NCBI GenBank assembly: GCA_903869365.1
Contig: CAIPYV010000005.1
Location: 1-33,837 of the forward strand
Length of the DNA stretch: 33,837 nt
Source: an uncultured Chlorobiaceae bacterium
GTDB taxonomy: Bacteria > Bacteroidota > Chlorobiia > Chlorobiales > Chlorobiaceae
Direction: 5' to 3'
Shown here: piece by piece, positions 17,867 through 26,683 of the stretch
Layout of the letters: every line of letters begins with the position of its first letter
How positions within the stretch are numbered: position 1 is the stretch's first letter
Notes under the pieces: model-generated
The model's input: only the letters and a program-made list of their open reading frames with translations
What the model was told of the DNA's origin: nothing
The model's database searches: none
Program-made: the position numbers and the translations under genes

Positions 17867-18754
17867 ATGCTCATTATCGATGGAAAAAAGGTATCTCTCG
17901 ACCTGAAAAACGAACTGAAAGCCAGCGTTGACAAGTGCAAAACCATCACCGGCAATGTTCCGGGACTGACAATAATCATTGTAGGTCAGGATCCTGCCTC
18001 GCAGGGTTATGTACGCAATAAAGCGAAAACATGCAAAGAGATCGGCATGATTTCCACGGTGATTGAAATGCCAGTCGAAACAACCGAAAAGGATCTGATA
18101 GAGACCATAGAGGCATTGAACCATGATCCAGCTGTTCACGGCATCCTTGTGCAGCTGCCGCTTCCAAAGCAGATTGATGAATTTACCGCTACCCTCGCCG
18201 TCGATCCATCAAAAGATGTTGACGGTTTTCATCCGGAAAACCTTGGGCGCCTTGTGATGGGACATCTCGACAAGTGTTTTATCAGCTGCACTCCTTACGG
18301 AATCCTGGAGCTGCTCGGACGCTACAGCATTGAAACCAAAGGAAAGCACTGTGTTGTTGTCGGACGAAGTAACCTTGTCGGCAAAGCCATGGCAAACCTG
18401 ATGCTTCAGAAACATGAAGCTGCAAACTGCACCGTCACCATCTGCCATTCCGCCACCCAGAATATTTCTTTTTACACCAGACAGGCTGATATTCTCATTG
18501 TTGCCATTGGCAAGGCCGGATTTATTACCGCCGATATGGTAAAAGCAGGAGCAGTCGTGATTGATGTCGGCATAAACCGTATTGAAGATCCAACGGCAAA
18601 GAACGGCTACCGCCTCGTCGGTGATGTGGATTATGAGGGGGTCTCCGGCGTTGCCTCTGCCATGACTCCGGTTCCCGGGGGGGTCGGACCGATGACCATT
18701 GCCATGCTCCTGAAAAACACGCTTCTGTCGTTCCAGCGTCTCAACAATCTTTAA
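17867..18754 (+). CDS. folD: Bifunctional methylene-THF dehydrogenase/cyclohydrolase
   Basis: Interconverts 5,10-methylene-, methenyl- and 10-formyl-tetrahydrofolate using NADP+, supplying one-carbon units for purines and formyl-Met-tRNA. It has 295 residues, the usual length. It shows the catalytic region GYVRNKAKTCKEIG, VHGILVQLPLP, KDVDGFHPENLG, the NADP-binding VVVGRSNLVGKAMANL, and the terminal PVPGGVGPMTIAMLL signature. The Shine-Dalgarno is weak, as for several genes here. It ends 6 bases before radA, so the two are co-transcribed. Confidence 0.97.
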   Translation: MLIIDGKKVSLDLKNELKASVDKCKTITGNVPGLTIIIVGQDPASQGYVRNKAKTCKEIGMISTVIEMPVETTEKDLIETIEALNHDPAVHGILVQLPLPKQIDEFTATLAVDPSKDVDGFHPENLGRLVMGHLDKCFISCTPYGILELLGRYSIETKGKHCVVVGRSNLVGKAMANLMLQKHEAANCTVTICHSATQNISFYTRQADILIVAIGKAGFITADMVKAGAVVIDVGINRIEDPTAKNGYRLVGDVDYEGVSGVASAMTPVPGGVGPMTIAMLLKNTLLSFQRLNNL

Positions 18755-18760
18755 CACATA

Positions 18761-20128
18761 ATGGCCAAAACAGCTACAAGGTACATCTGCTCGAACTGCG
18801 GCGCTGTATCCCTGAAATATCAGGGAAAATGTTTTGAATGCCAGAGCTGGGGTACGCTGCAGGAGACCCGGATTGAACCGGAACAGAAACACCGCCAGCC
18901 GGGGACACCCGAAGGAGCTACGGTTGTTCAGAACCTGCACGACTGCGTACCATCAGAGTTTCAGCGAATCATGACCGGTATCGGAGAGCTCGACAGGGTG
19001 CTCGGTGGCGGACTTATGCAGGCGTCAGCTGTGCTGGTGGGAGGAGAACCGGGTATCGGCAAATCGACCCTCATGCTGCAGCTTGCGCCTCGCCTTGCGC
19101 CGGCAAAAGTGCTCTATATCTCCGGTGAAGAGTCGCCAAACCAGATCCGAGAACGCGCTCGAAGGCTCTCGATCAAGGCAGAAAACCTCTGGCTGATCCC
19201 TGAAGTCAACCTTGAGCGCATTCTTGCCGTCATTGCTCATGAAAAGCCGGCACTGGTTATTATCGATTCCATTCAAACCATCCATTCCGCCGAATACCAG
19301 AGTTCTGCCGGCACCATTACGCAGATCAGGGAGTGCGCGGCTACCCTGATCCGGGCGGCCAAGCAGCAGAACGTCATCCTGATGATTATCGGTCACATCA
19401 CCAAAGAGGGTGCGCTTGCAGGTCCGAAAGCCCTTGAACACATGGTTGATACCGTTCTGCAGTTCGAAGGTGAGGGATACCAGCGCTACCGTATTATACG
19501 ATCGGTAAAAAACCGATTTGGCTCGACCAATGAGATCGGCGTTTTCCGCATGGATGAAACAGGCCTTGAGGAGGTGAGCAACCCCTCTGAATTCTTTATT
19601 TCTGGACGCAGGACCGATGTGCCCGGAAACTCGATACTTGCGGCTATTGAGGGCACAAGGGCGCTTCTTGTTGAAGTTCAGGCGCTGGTATCGAAAACCA
19701 ACTACTCGATGCCGCAACGCATCAGTACGGGTTTCGATCTGAAACGCATGTCGATTATCCTCGCCGTGCTTGAAAACAGGCTCAAGATTGAGACCTGGGG
19801 ACAGGATGTTTTTGTGAAAATAGCCGGAGGGCTGAAACTGGCAGAACCTGCTGCTGACCTTGCCATTGCAGCCGCCATTGCTTCGGGGCTCATGAACCGT
19901 CCGGTTGATCCGGCAACTGTCTGCTGCGGTGAAATTGGCCTTGCCGGTGAACTCAGAGCCATCAGCGACAGTGAACGGCGTATCAGAGAGGCTGCCCATC
20001 TCGGCTTTAAACGCATTGTTCTGCCCGAAGCCAACACCCGTGAATTAAAGCCCTCTCTTCTCAAGCTCCCGATAACCATCGCGGGGTGCAGCACACTGCA
20101 TGAAGCGCTTGAAGAGCTTAATATCTGA
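18761..20128 (+). CDS. radA: DNA repair protein RadA (Sms)
   Basis: A RecA-like ATPase that promotes branch migration and processing of recombination intermediates. It has 455 residues. The N-terminal C4 zinc finger is CSNC (10-13) and CFEC (24-27). The RecA core has Walker A GGEPGIGKSTLML and the RadA-specific KNRFGSTNEIGVF. The C-terminal Lon-protease-like domain includes GGLKLAEPAADLAIAAAIAS and GEIGLAGELRAI, with no expectation of peptidase activity. It follows folD with a 6-base gap. A CTGAGC/GCTCAG hairpin overlaps its stop (20125-20149) but lacks a T-run. Confidence 0.97.
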   Translation: MAKTATRYICSNCGAVSLKYQGKCFECQSWGTLQETRIEPEQKHRQPGTPEGATVVQNLHDCVPSEFQRIMTGIGELDRVLGGGLMQASAVLVGGEPGIGKSTLMLQLAPRLAPAKVLYISGEESPNQIRERARRLSIKAENLWLIPEVNLERILAVIAHEKPALVIIDSIQTIHSAEYQSSAGTITQIRECAATLIRAAKQQNVILMIIGHITKEGALAGPKALEHMVDTVLQFEGEGYQRYRIIRSVKNRFGSTNEIGVFRMDETGLEEVSNPSEFFISGRRTDVPGNSILAAIEGTRALLVEVQALVSKTNYSMPQRISTGFDLKRMSIILAVLENRLKIETWGQDVFVKIAGGLKLAEPAADLAIAAAIASGLMNRPVDPATVCCGEIGLAGELRAISDSERRIREAAHLGFKRIVLPEANTRELKPSLLKLPITIAGCSTLHEALEELNI

Positions 20129-20263
20129 GCGACGACTGATGTGGCTCAGAGGACATAGAGGGAGATGCGGAGGCTTGCAGTGGCATGTTCAATTAGTCTA
20201 TTTGGATACACTTTCTTACATTACGGGGATAGGAGAGGTGTGAACATAATCAAGGGGACGATG

Positions 20264-20602
20264 ATGCATATTCTGATCCAATGGTTGGTTAATGCCGTTG
20301 CGGTCTATGCTACTGCGCATATACTGAGCGGTATTCATATAAAAAGTTTTGGTGCGGCGATTCTTGTTGCACTGGTTCTTGGTTTAGTCAACGCTGTTGT
20401 CAGGCCGGTACTGGTGTTTTTTTCAATACCGTTTATCATTGTAACCGTGGGGCTTTTCCTGCTGGTCATCAATGCTCTTCTGCTTCAGTTGTCCGCTTCG
20501 ATTGTCGGGGGGTTCACCATTGACAGCTTCTGGTGGGCTGTTGCGGGATCAGTGGTCATCAGTGTGATCTCCTGGATACTCAGCTCTCTTTTCAATCTCT
20601 AA
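20264..20602 (+). CDS. Four-TM membrane protein (phage holin family 4 / DUF360-like)
   Basis: A 112-residue protein with four closely packed hydrophobic helices. It shows the pattern of the PF04020-type family: LVNAVAVYATAHILSGIHI, ALVLGLVNAVVRPVLVFFSIPF, VGLFLLVINALLLQL, then FWWAVAGSVVISVISWIL. The family was named after a phage holin but is widespread in chromosomes, and its function is unknown. The frame is open back to 20165, but AAGGGGA just before the double ATG at 20261/20264 marks the real start. There are no phage genes nearby, so it should not be read as a prophage sign. Confidence 0.8.
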   Translation: MHILIQWLVNAVAVYATAHILSGIHIKSFGAAILVALVLGLVNAVVRPVLVFFSIPFIIVTVGLFLLVINALLLQLSASIVGGFTIDSFWWAVAGSVVISVISWILSSLFNL

Positions 20603-20668
20603 TGACATACGATTAGTTGCATGACGGCATATCCGAACGATATCGGCAAAAAGTAACCTTACATAACG

Positions 20669-21628
20669 ATGATGCAAGGGGAAGCGCAGGCAATTGTCCT
20701 GCAGAAAGCCAACAAGCTCAAGCTGCTTATGGCGGCATATCATGCCGATAAACCCCATGATGTGCTGGTGAAAACCATTGCAAGCACTATAACACCGGGT
20801 TTTGACCGTCTTCTTCTGACGAACAAGCCTGTATCAAACAGAGTCTTCCGCTACCCCATCATGCCGGGCAGCGAGTCGATCGGTCAGGTTATCGCTACAG
20901 GCGCTGGAGTCGACGACCTCACGCCGGGTGATTTTGTCTATGCCTTCAAGGGCAACCGCTGGACTGGAATCGAACCCTATTTTGGCTGCCATGCAGAAAT
21001 TATTCCGACATCGCGCCACAATCTTTTCCCTCTCTGCCGCCAGCCTATTCATAGAGACCTTCTGACCGGGCTTCTGGCTTATGTTATCAGTGCGGTTGAA
21101 AAAGTTCCTCTGCACGCTGCATCCAGAATTCTCATTCTCGGACTCGGCTCTGTCGGACTCATGGTTTCTGAGTACCTCTCCTCTCTCGGCTTTCAGAATT
21201 TTGATGCTGTTGAAACATTCAGTATCAGAGGGCAGCTCTCTCAAGCTGAACATATTGCCATTGATCTCAACGATTTCACTCCTGATTTCAACGACAGCTA
21301 TGATCTGATTTTTGAAACAACCGGCAGAATTCTGCTGATTGAAAAAGCTGTGCGACTGATGAAGGAGCGGGCTAAAATAGTGCTGATGGGCAATTATGAA
21401 ATCATGGCCTACGATTACCGTCTGATACAGCATAAAGAACCCGCTATTATCTCATCCGGCATTACTTCCAACGCCCATATTCAGCAGGCACATGATGTGC
21501 TTAATGATGAGAGCCTCGACAGTGAAAAGTTTTTTACCAATGTATTTCCTGTCTCCCAGTTCGAACTTGCCTACCGTATGGCACTTGACAGCAAGGAATC
21601 CATTAAAACTGTCCTGAGCTGGGTATAA
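20669..21628 (+). CDS. bchC: Bacteriochlorophyllide dehydrogenase BchC-like
   Basis: A 319-residue medium-chain-dehydrogenase-like protein. The N-terminal GroES-like half has VLVKTIASTITPGFDRLLL and PIMPGSESIGQVIATGAGVDDLTPGDFVYA. A Rossmann half follows, ILILGLGSVGLMVSEYL. Length and motifs fit BchC, which oxidises the 3-hydroxyethyl group of bacteriochlorophyllide a to the acetyl group, using NAD+. The zinc-binding residues of alcohol dehydrogenases are not evident, as in BchC. This is a main clue to a phototrophic green sulfur bacterium. A generic zinc-type dehydrogenase is the alternative. It is followed after 21 bases by an ABC transporter gene. Confidence 0.75.
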   Translation: MMQGEAQAIVLQKANKLKLLMAAYHADKPHDVLVKTIASTITPGFDRLLLTNKPVSNRVFRYPIMPGSESIGQVIATGAGVDDLTPGDFVYAFKGNRWTGIEPYFGCHAEIIPTSRHNLFPLCRQPIHRDLLTGLLAYVISAVEKVPLHAASRILILGLGSVGLMVSEYLSSLGFQNFDAVETFSIRGQLSQAEHIAIDLNDFTPDFNDSYDLIFETTGRILLIEKAVRLMKERAKIVLMGNYEIMAYDYRLIQHKEPAIISSGITSNAHIQQAHDVLNDESLDSEKFFTNVFPVSQFELAYRMALDSKESIKTVLSWV

Positions 21629-21649
21629 ACCACTGAACATCAAGAAGCA

Positions 21650-23191
21650 ATGGGTGCTGCCGTCCGTTTGAGCGGTATATCGAAAAGGTTCGGAACTTTT
21701 GCGGCCAACAGCAATATCTCTCTTACAGTCGAGGAGGGCACCATTCACGCACTTGTGGGTGAAAACGGAGCGGGTAAAAGCACACTGACTAAAATTATCT
21801 ACGGTATGCTGCAGCCATCGGAAGGGGAGGTTTTCATACAGGGCAACCCTGTGAAGTTTACCTCTCCTCGCGACGCTATCGATGCGGGCGTTGGTATGGT
21901 TCATCAACATTTTATGCTGATACCGACACTCACGGTAGCTGAAAACATCATGCTCGGCAATGAGCATGCCAGTCTGTTTCAGCGCCTGCCCATGAAGACT
22001 CTTAAAGAGCTTATCCAGAAACATGCTCTGGAGTTCGGGCTTGCCGTCGACCCTGATGCTACCGTAGCAAACCTCAGCGTTGGAGAGGAGCAACGGGTTG
22101 AAATCCTTAAACTGCTCTTCCGTAATGCTTCCATCATGATTTTTGATGAACCGACTGCAGTACTTACTCCGTCAGAAATCGAACATCTGTTTGCAACGCT
22201 CCGGACACTCCGTGACAAGGGAAAAACCATTATTCTCATTACCCATAAACTTGATGAAGTGTTATCGGTGGCTGACACGGTAAGCGTCATGAGAAAAGGA
22301 GAGATCACGGGCAGCATGCCGGCCAAGTCGATCACAAAACCAGAACTCGCAAGAATGATGGTGGGACGCAGTGTGCTGTTAAGGGTAACAAATCCGCCAT
22401 CAAACCCAGGCGACACTGTCCTCCAGGTCAATAAGCTTGGATTTTGCACACCCCATGGCGAGAAAAAACTTTATGACCTCAGCTTCAAGGTGAGAGCTGG
22501 AGAGATCTATGGTATTGCCGGAGTAGAAGGTAACGGACAGAGCGAGCTGCTTCAGGCTCTCTACGGCCTTGCTCCTGCTGGAACGCTGCAGACAGGCGAA
22601 GCAACGCTCAAGGGAAGGTCGGTTTTGGGAAAGTGTCCGGCCGAAATCACCCGCATGGGCATTTCCCTCACTCCTGAAAACCGACTGAAACATGCTGTAA
22701 TTCTTGATTATACCGTTTCAGAAAACCTGCTTTTCGGACGGCACAGAGAGCCTGCTTTTCATCGCGGGGCAGGTTTCGATAATAAGGCTGTGAGCCGCTA
22801 TTGCGGGCAAATGATTGCCGACTATGCTGTCCAGTGTACTGCGCCGGCCAGCCAGCTGCTCAGCTCCCTGTCTGGAGGCAACCAGCAGAAGATTGTCCTT
22901 GCCAGAGAGCTCAACAGGCCGGATATCTCGCTTCTGATCCTTGCCCAGCCGACGCGCGGGGTTGATATCGGTGCGATTGAGACCATCCACAATAAAATTA
23001 TTGAAGCGCGTTCAAAGGGTATGGCAATACTGCTCATCTCTTCAGAACTGGAAGAAATAACAGCTCTTTCAACCCGTATCGGCACTCTCTATAAAGGGTC
23101 GATTGTCCACGAATTCAGCCAGGATGAGGTAGCCCTTAACAGAAATTCTAAAGATGAGTTCCAGAAAGAGATCGGCCTTTATATCACCTGA
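21650..23191 (+). CDS. ABC importer ATPase, duplicated domain (BMP/nucleoside type)
   Basis: A 513-residue protein with two ABC domains in tandem, as in RbsA/MglA and in BMP-family nucleoside importers (YufO/NupO). Domain 1 has Walker A GENGAGKSTL, the Q-loop region GVGMVHQHFML, signature LSVGEEQRVEIL and Walker B IMIFDEPTAVL. Domain 2 has a degenerate Walker A (GVEGNGQSELL) but an intact signature LSGGNQQKIVLARE and LAQPTRGVD. It drives uptake across the inner membrane together with the permease 14 bases downstream. The pairing with a BMP-type permease favours nucleosides over sugars; the substrate is inferred only. Confidence 0.88.
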   Translation: MGAAVRLSGISKRFGTFAANSNISLTVEEGTIHALVGENGAGKSTLTKIIYGMLQPSEGEVFIQGNPVKFTSPRDAIDAGVGMVHQHFMLIPTLTVAENIMLGNEHASLFQRLPMKTLKELIQKHALEFGLAVDPDATVANLSVGEEQRVEILKLLFRNASIMIFDEPTAVLTPSEIEHLFATLRTLRDKGKTIILITHKLDEVLSVADTVSVMRKGEITGSMPAKSITKPELARMMVGRSVLLRVTNPPSNPGDTVLQVNKLGFCTPHGEKKLYDLSFKVRAGEIYGIAGVEGNGQSELLQALYGLAPAGTLQTGEATLKGRSVLGKCPAEITRMGISLTPENRLKHAVILDYTVSENLLFGRHREPAFHRGAGFDNKAVSRYCGQMIADYAVQCTAPASQLLSSLSGGNQQKIVLARELNRPDISLLILAQPTRGVDIGAIETIHNKIIEARSKGMAILLISSELEEITALSTRIGTLYKGSIVHEFSQDEVALNRNSKDEFQKEIGLYIT

Positions 23192-23205
23192 ACAACCCGT
23201 TTACG

Positions 23206-24234
23206 ATGAATCGCAAAACTGCACAGTTTCTCATTGCCCTTCTCTCTATCCTCTCTGCACTCGTTGTCAGCACTCTTGTCATTGTTATCGTAGGCAGAGA
23301 TCCGATCATGATTTTCCAGAAAATGTTCCAGGCGACACTTGGCTCTTCTTATGGAACCGGGCAGGTGGTGTTCAGAATGACAACCCTTGTCTTTGCAGGA
23401 CTTGCCGTCGCACTCCCCTTTCAGGTCAGGCTGTTCAATATCGGGGCAGAAGGCCAGCTTCAGATGGGGGCCTTTGCCGCTGCCATGACGGGGGCTCTGC
23501 TGCCGGCCTCACTACCCTCTCTGCCAGCCATTTCCCTCTGTATCTTTTCCGCAATGGCTGCTGGAGCTTGCTGGGCACTTTTAGCCGCAGGGCTCAAGGT
23601 ACGATTTGGGGTCAATGAGGTTATTGCCACAATCATGCTGAATTTCATTGCCCAGGGCATTACAGGGTATCTGCTTACCTACCATTTTGCAATACCATCC
23701 ACCGTGCATACGCCACCGATCATTGACGCTGCAATTATTCCTTCCTTTAACGCCATGACTGGATTGTTCGCAAAATCGCCGGCAAATCTCAGTACACTCC
23801 TTGCCCCATGTGTCGCACTTCTCTTCTGGGTTATTCTTTTTCAATCGAGGTTTGGCTATGAAATGCGAGCTACCGGCCTGCAGCCCGAAGCGGCAAGGTA
23901 CGGAGGAATCAATGCAGGGATGCATACTCTGACAGCAATGGGGCTTGGCGGAGCTGCCGCAGGTTTGGGGGCAGCAAACATTCTTCTCGGCTACAAGCAC
24001 TACTATGAAGCTGGAATGAGCAGCGGAATAGGGTTTACGGGTATCGCTGTTGCTCTTCTTGCAGGTGCTCACCCGTTGTGGATTATTTTTTCAGCTCTTT
24101 TTTTTGGAATGCTCGAATATGGAGGGCTCACGGTCAACGCTTATATACCAAAGGATATCTTCATGATCATTGAGGCCATAACCATCCTGCTGGTCATCTC
24201 CTTCAATGCTCTTGGAAAACGCATCCCGACATGA
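23206..24234 (+). CDS. ABC importer permease (BPD_transp_2, nucleoside type)
   Basis: A 342-residue integral membrane protein with eight or more helices. It has the branched-chain-amino-acid/ribose/BMP permease features: LPFQVRLFNIGAEGQLQMGAF, LLAAGLKVRFGVNEVIATIMLNFIA (read here in two parts), GINAGMHTLTAMGLGGAAAGLGAA, and FTGIAVALLAGAHPLWI. These are typical of YufP/NupP. A complete importer of this class needs a second permease and a lipoprotein binding protein; neither is next to it. The gene ends with 111 bases before the DUF2934 gene. Confidence 0.85.
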   Translation: MNRKTAQFLIALLSILSALVVSTLVIVIVGRDPIMIFQKMFQATLGSSYGTGQVVFRMTTLVFAGLAVALPFQVRLFNIGAEGQLQMGAFAAAMTGALLPASLPSLPAISLCIFSAMAAGACWALLAAGLKVRFGVNEVIATIMLNFIAQGITGYLLTYHFAIPSTVHTPPIIDAAIIPSFNAMTGLFAKSPANLSTLLAPCVALLFWVILFQSRFGYEMRATGLQPEAARYGGINAGMHTLTAMGLGGAAAGLGAANILLGYKHYYEAGMSSGIGFTGIAVALLAGAHPLWIIFSALFFGMLEYGGLTVNAYIPKDIFMIIEAITILLVISFNALGKRIPT

Positions 24235-24345
24235 TAAAAATAACGCTCTACGCTTACGAATGTAAAGGGAATATTTTTTTTCTTCATGAGAATTATATAA
24301 TATTCCACTATGGGGTTTTTGACAATGAAAACATGAACAATAACA

Positions 24346-24540
24346 ATGGCAAGAAAAACTGAGAAGGAAGACGGAGAGAAAACTCCAAAAAAAAGAAAAA
24401 AAGCCAACATCGAACTGACGGAGAGGGAGCGTGAAGAAAAAATAAAACTTGCTGCTTACTACCGTTGGGAACAGAAAGGAAAAAAACACGGCTCACATTC
24501 GGATGACTGGTATGAAGCGGAAGACTCGCTTACCGACTGA
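24346..24540 (+). CDS. Small DUF2934 protein
   Basis: A 64-residue, very Lys/Glu-rich protein. The C-terminal half [17 protein letters not shown] followed by DDWYEAE is the DUF2934 pattern (I---AY-LWE--G---G---DDW--AE). It is cytoplasmic, with no known function. Start ATG at 24346 in AATAACAATGGC has no strong ribosome site. A strong terminator follows 28 bases after the stop. Confidence 0.75.
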   Translation: MARKTEKEDGEKTPKKRKKANIELTEREREEKIKLAAYYRWEQKGKKHGSHSDDWYEAEDSLTD

Positions 24541-24567
24541 GATCTGACGCTCTCCTTTATCAATTCC

Positions 24568-24598
24568 AAAAGGCCATTCTTAAGGGAGTGGCCTTTTT
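24568..24598 (+). terminator. Intrinsic terminator after the DUF2934 gene
   Basis: AAAAGGCCATTC (24568-24579) pairs with GAGTGGCCTTTT (24586-24597) with one G-T pair and a short TAAGG-type loop. The 3' arm runs into five T residues. This is a classical rho-independent terminator reading plus-strand. Confidence 0.88.
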
Positions 24599-24619
24599 GT
24601 ATAGTTTTCAACACTGTTT

Positions 24620-24793
24620 ATGATAAAAAAAAGCATTACGGCCGTCTGGGAATCAATTGCCATTCTTTTTGCCGGCCTGTGGCTGGTTATTCGCATCATT
24701 CTGGAATATTTCGGGTTTATCAGTGACGGCAACGACCGGACAACAGGCATCAAAGACCTTCGGGAGGAGTATAAAAAAGCAAACTACAAGTAA
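24620..24793 (+). CDS. 57-residue single-TM protein
   Basis: A short open frame, MIKKSITAVWESIAILFAGL then WLVIRIILEYFGFI, ending with a charged tail DLREEYKKANYK. One membrane helix (about residues 7-28) has its N terminus inside by the positive-inside rule. It starts just after the terminator, so it needs its own promoter, and ends 7 bases from the convergent PASTA gene. It resembles small membrane proteins of Chlorobi, but I do not recognise a family. Coding status is probable. Confidence 0.5.
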   Translation: MIKKSITAVWESIAILFAGLWLVIRIILEYFGFISDGNDRTTGIKDLREEYKKANYK

Positions 24794-24800
24794 CCTTCAG

Positions 24801-25532
24801 CTACTCTGACGTTACAACGGTCAATTCAACCGCTTGATCAGGCGACACATAGGTATTAACAGCAGGCTTCTGACTGATAACGGTATTAGGAACAAGACTG
24901 GCAGAATATTCAGTAGTGACCTTTCCCAGCGATAGTCCTGCATCAGCGACAGCCTGTCTTGCCTGGTCAAGGGACATACCAAGAACATCGGGCATGGTCA
25001 CTTTTTTCATCCCCTCAGGCGATGCCTCGAACTTTCCGATAATAACAGAGACCGAACTACCTGACCTCACCATTGTCTGTGCCGGAATCGACTGGCTCAG
25101 CACTCGCCCGTTCTCTTCATATTTTGTGACCGTGCTGGTCTGTACATTCTGAAGTTTCAGATCCATGCGGGCAACGGTCTCCCGTGCATCCAATTCGGGC
25201 CTTCCCAGAAGATCCGGCATGGGAAAACTCGGCTTTTCAAGCTTGTTGACCACCAGATAGACGTTTCTGCCCGGCTTGACCTCCATGCCGGCTTCCGGCA
25301 TCTGAGAGAGCACAATATTGGCATCAACCCCACTGATATATTTAACATGATAACTCTTTATCGCAGTCAAACCGGCACGACGTAATTTCTTCGACGCATC
25401 TTCATAGTTCATGTTCAGTACGTCAGGCACAACCTTGGCATTTCCCTGTGAAATATACAGAGGCATAACCAGTTTGTCGATTATCACAACGATCCCGATA
25501 AGAAAAAAAACGATTAAAGCTGCTTTTTTCAT
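24801..25532 (-). CDS. PASTA-domain membrane protein
   Basis: A 243-residue protein with an N-terminal membrane anchor (ALIVFFLIGIVVIIDKLVM). Three PASTA domains follow at about 34-97, 98-167 and 173-241, each starting V/MPD(V/L)LG/N-----A and ending with a V-P/KPG-N/S-V--V-- strand. PASTA domains bind peptidoglycan or beta-lactam-like ligands in kinases and penicillin-binding proteins; here there is no kinase or transpeptidase, so it is a stand-alone periplasmic module. It lies 24 bases downstream of the polyprenyl synthase gene, consistent with one transcript and an envelope role. Confidence 0.88.
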   Translation of the reverse strand: MKKAALIVFFLIGIVVIIDKLVMPLYISQGNAKVVPDVLNMNYEDASKKLRRAGLTAIKSYHVKYISGVDANIVLSQMPEAGMEVKPGRNVYLVVNKLEKPSFPMPDLLGRPELDARETVARMDLKLQNVQTSTVTKYEENGRVLSQSIPAQTMVRSGSSVSVIIGKFEASPEGMKKVTMPDVLGMSLDQARQAVADAGLSLGKVTTEYSASLVPNTVISQKPAVNTYVSPDQAVELTVVTSE

Positions 25533-25556
25533 CTCACTGCTAACGGTTATTTCTGG

Positions 25557-26531
25557 CTAATACTGTCTATTCATCACAAAATCAACAAGCTGCAGTAACG
25601 AAGTTTTAGCCGAACAATCGGGAAAAGGAAGAATCGAGGCTACGGCTTTTTCAGCAAAACCCTCAGCGACTTCAGTGGCATAATCAAGCCCGCCCTTGCT
25701 GGTGACAAAAGCAATAACCTCTTTACTTTTCACCGCACGTTTTCGCGAACTTTTCAAAATTGAGCGGATCGTCTTCTGTTCAGCACTCGAGGCATGATTG
25801 AGGGCGTAAATCAGTGGAAGAGTTATTTTCTTATCCTTGATATCAATCCCCATCTGCTTGCCGGTTTTTTTTGAATCTCCGGTATAATCAAGGGTATCAT
25901 CACGGATCTGAAACGCAAGACCAAGATATTCACCATAACGTTTCAAAGAGGCAATAACCCCCTCATCAGTTGTTGCGCTCATCGCACCCATAGCACAGGC
26001 CGAAGAGATCAGCGAGGCCGTCTTATCTGAAATGACACTCAAATAGTCCTCTTCTGAAATATCGAGGCTTCGGGTTTTCTGTATCTGAAGTATCTCCCCC
26101 TCACTCATCCGGCGTACCGCTTCCGAGACCATGTGTAAAAAGCCATAGTCCTTGAATTCAAGCGAATACAAAAGCCCTTTGGAAAGAAGATAATCGCCGA
26201 TAAGAACTGATATCTTATTTTTCCACAAGGCATTAATCGATGGAAGACCCCGCCTCATCTCAGCACTGTCCACAACATCATCATGAATGAGCGTCGCCGA
26301 ATGCAACAGTTCGACCATGATAGCGGCCCGATAACTGGATTCAGTAACCCCTCCGCATATTTTAGCAGAAAGCATGACAAGGACTGGACGAATCTGTTTT
26401 CCCTGCTGTTTTAACACATAACGGGTAACCTTGTCGACCAGGGTATTCTGTGCATGCAGCACCTGTTTGTACTTGCGTTGAAAAACCTGCACCTCATCGG
26501 CTACCGATAGCGTAACATCCTTTATATTCAC
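25557..26531 (-). CDS. Polyprenyl diphosphate synthase
   Basis: A trans-isoprenyl diphosphate synthase that extends allylic diphosphates with isopentenyl diphosphate. It has about 324 residues. The first Asp-rich motif is LIHDDVVDSAEMRRG and the second is QIRDDTLDYTGD; LVMLSAKICGG and KITLPLIYAL are also typical. The small residues before the first motif suggest a long-chain product (octaprenyl/heptaprenyl type, for menaquinone), but chain length is not provable here. Starts: GTG at 26531 with GGGGAA upstream, or TTG at 26534; no ATG fits. Confidence 0.88.
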   Translation of the reverse strand: MNIKDVTLSVADEVQVFQRKYKQVLHAQNTLVDKVTRYVLKQQGKQIRPVLVMLSAKICGGVTESSYRAAIMVELLHSATLIHDDVVDSAEMRRGLPSINALWKNKISVLIGDYLLSKGLLYSLEFKDYGFLHMVSEAVRRMSEGEILQIQKTRSLDISEEDYLSVISDKTASLISSACAMGAMSATTDEGVIASLKRYGEYLGLAFQIRDDTLDYTGDSKKTGKQMGIDIKDKKITLPLIYALNHASSAEQKTIRSILKSSRKRAVKSKEVIAFVTSKGGLDYATEVAEGFAEKAVASILPFPDCSAKTSLLQLVDFVMNRQY

Positions 26532-26683
26532 CAATTCCCCGGACTTTTACGTGAAAAATTACATTACGGAGTCCATTTGCGATCGTGCTGTCTGGGACTC
26601 AGTCAGTTATGCCAAGATACGATTTTTTGCACCTTGTTTTCTACCCTAACATAGGAAAAGGAGCAAGGAGTAATGGATGTTAT

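Noticed and set aside
19025-19999. Minus-strand open frame of 324 codons opposite radA
   Set aside because: It is antisense to the conserved radA and contains no recognisable motif.
20264-20602. Holin-family protein as evidence of a prophage
   Set aside because: The family is common in bacterial chromosomes and no other phage gene is nearby.
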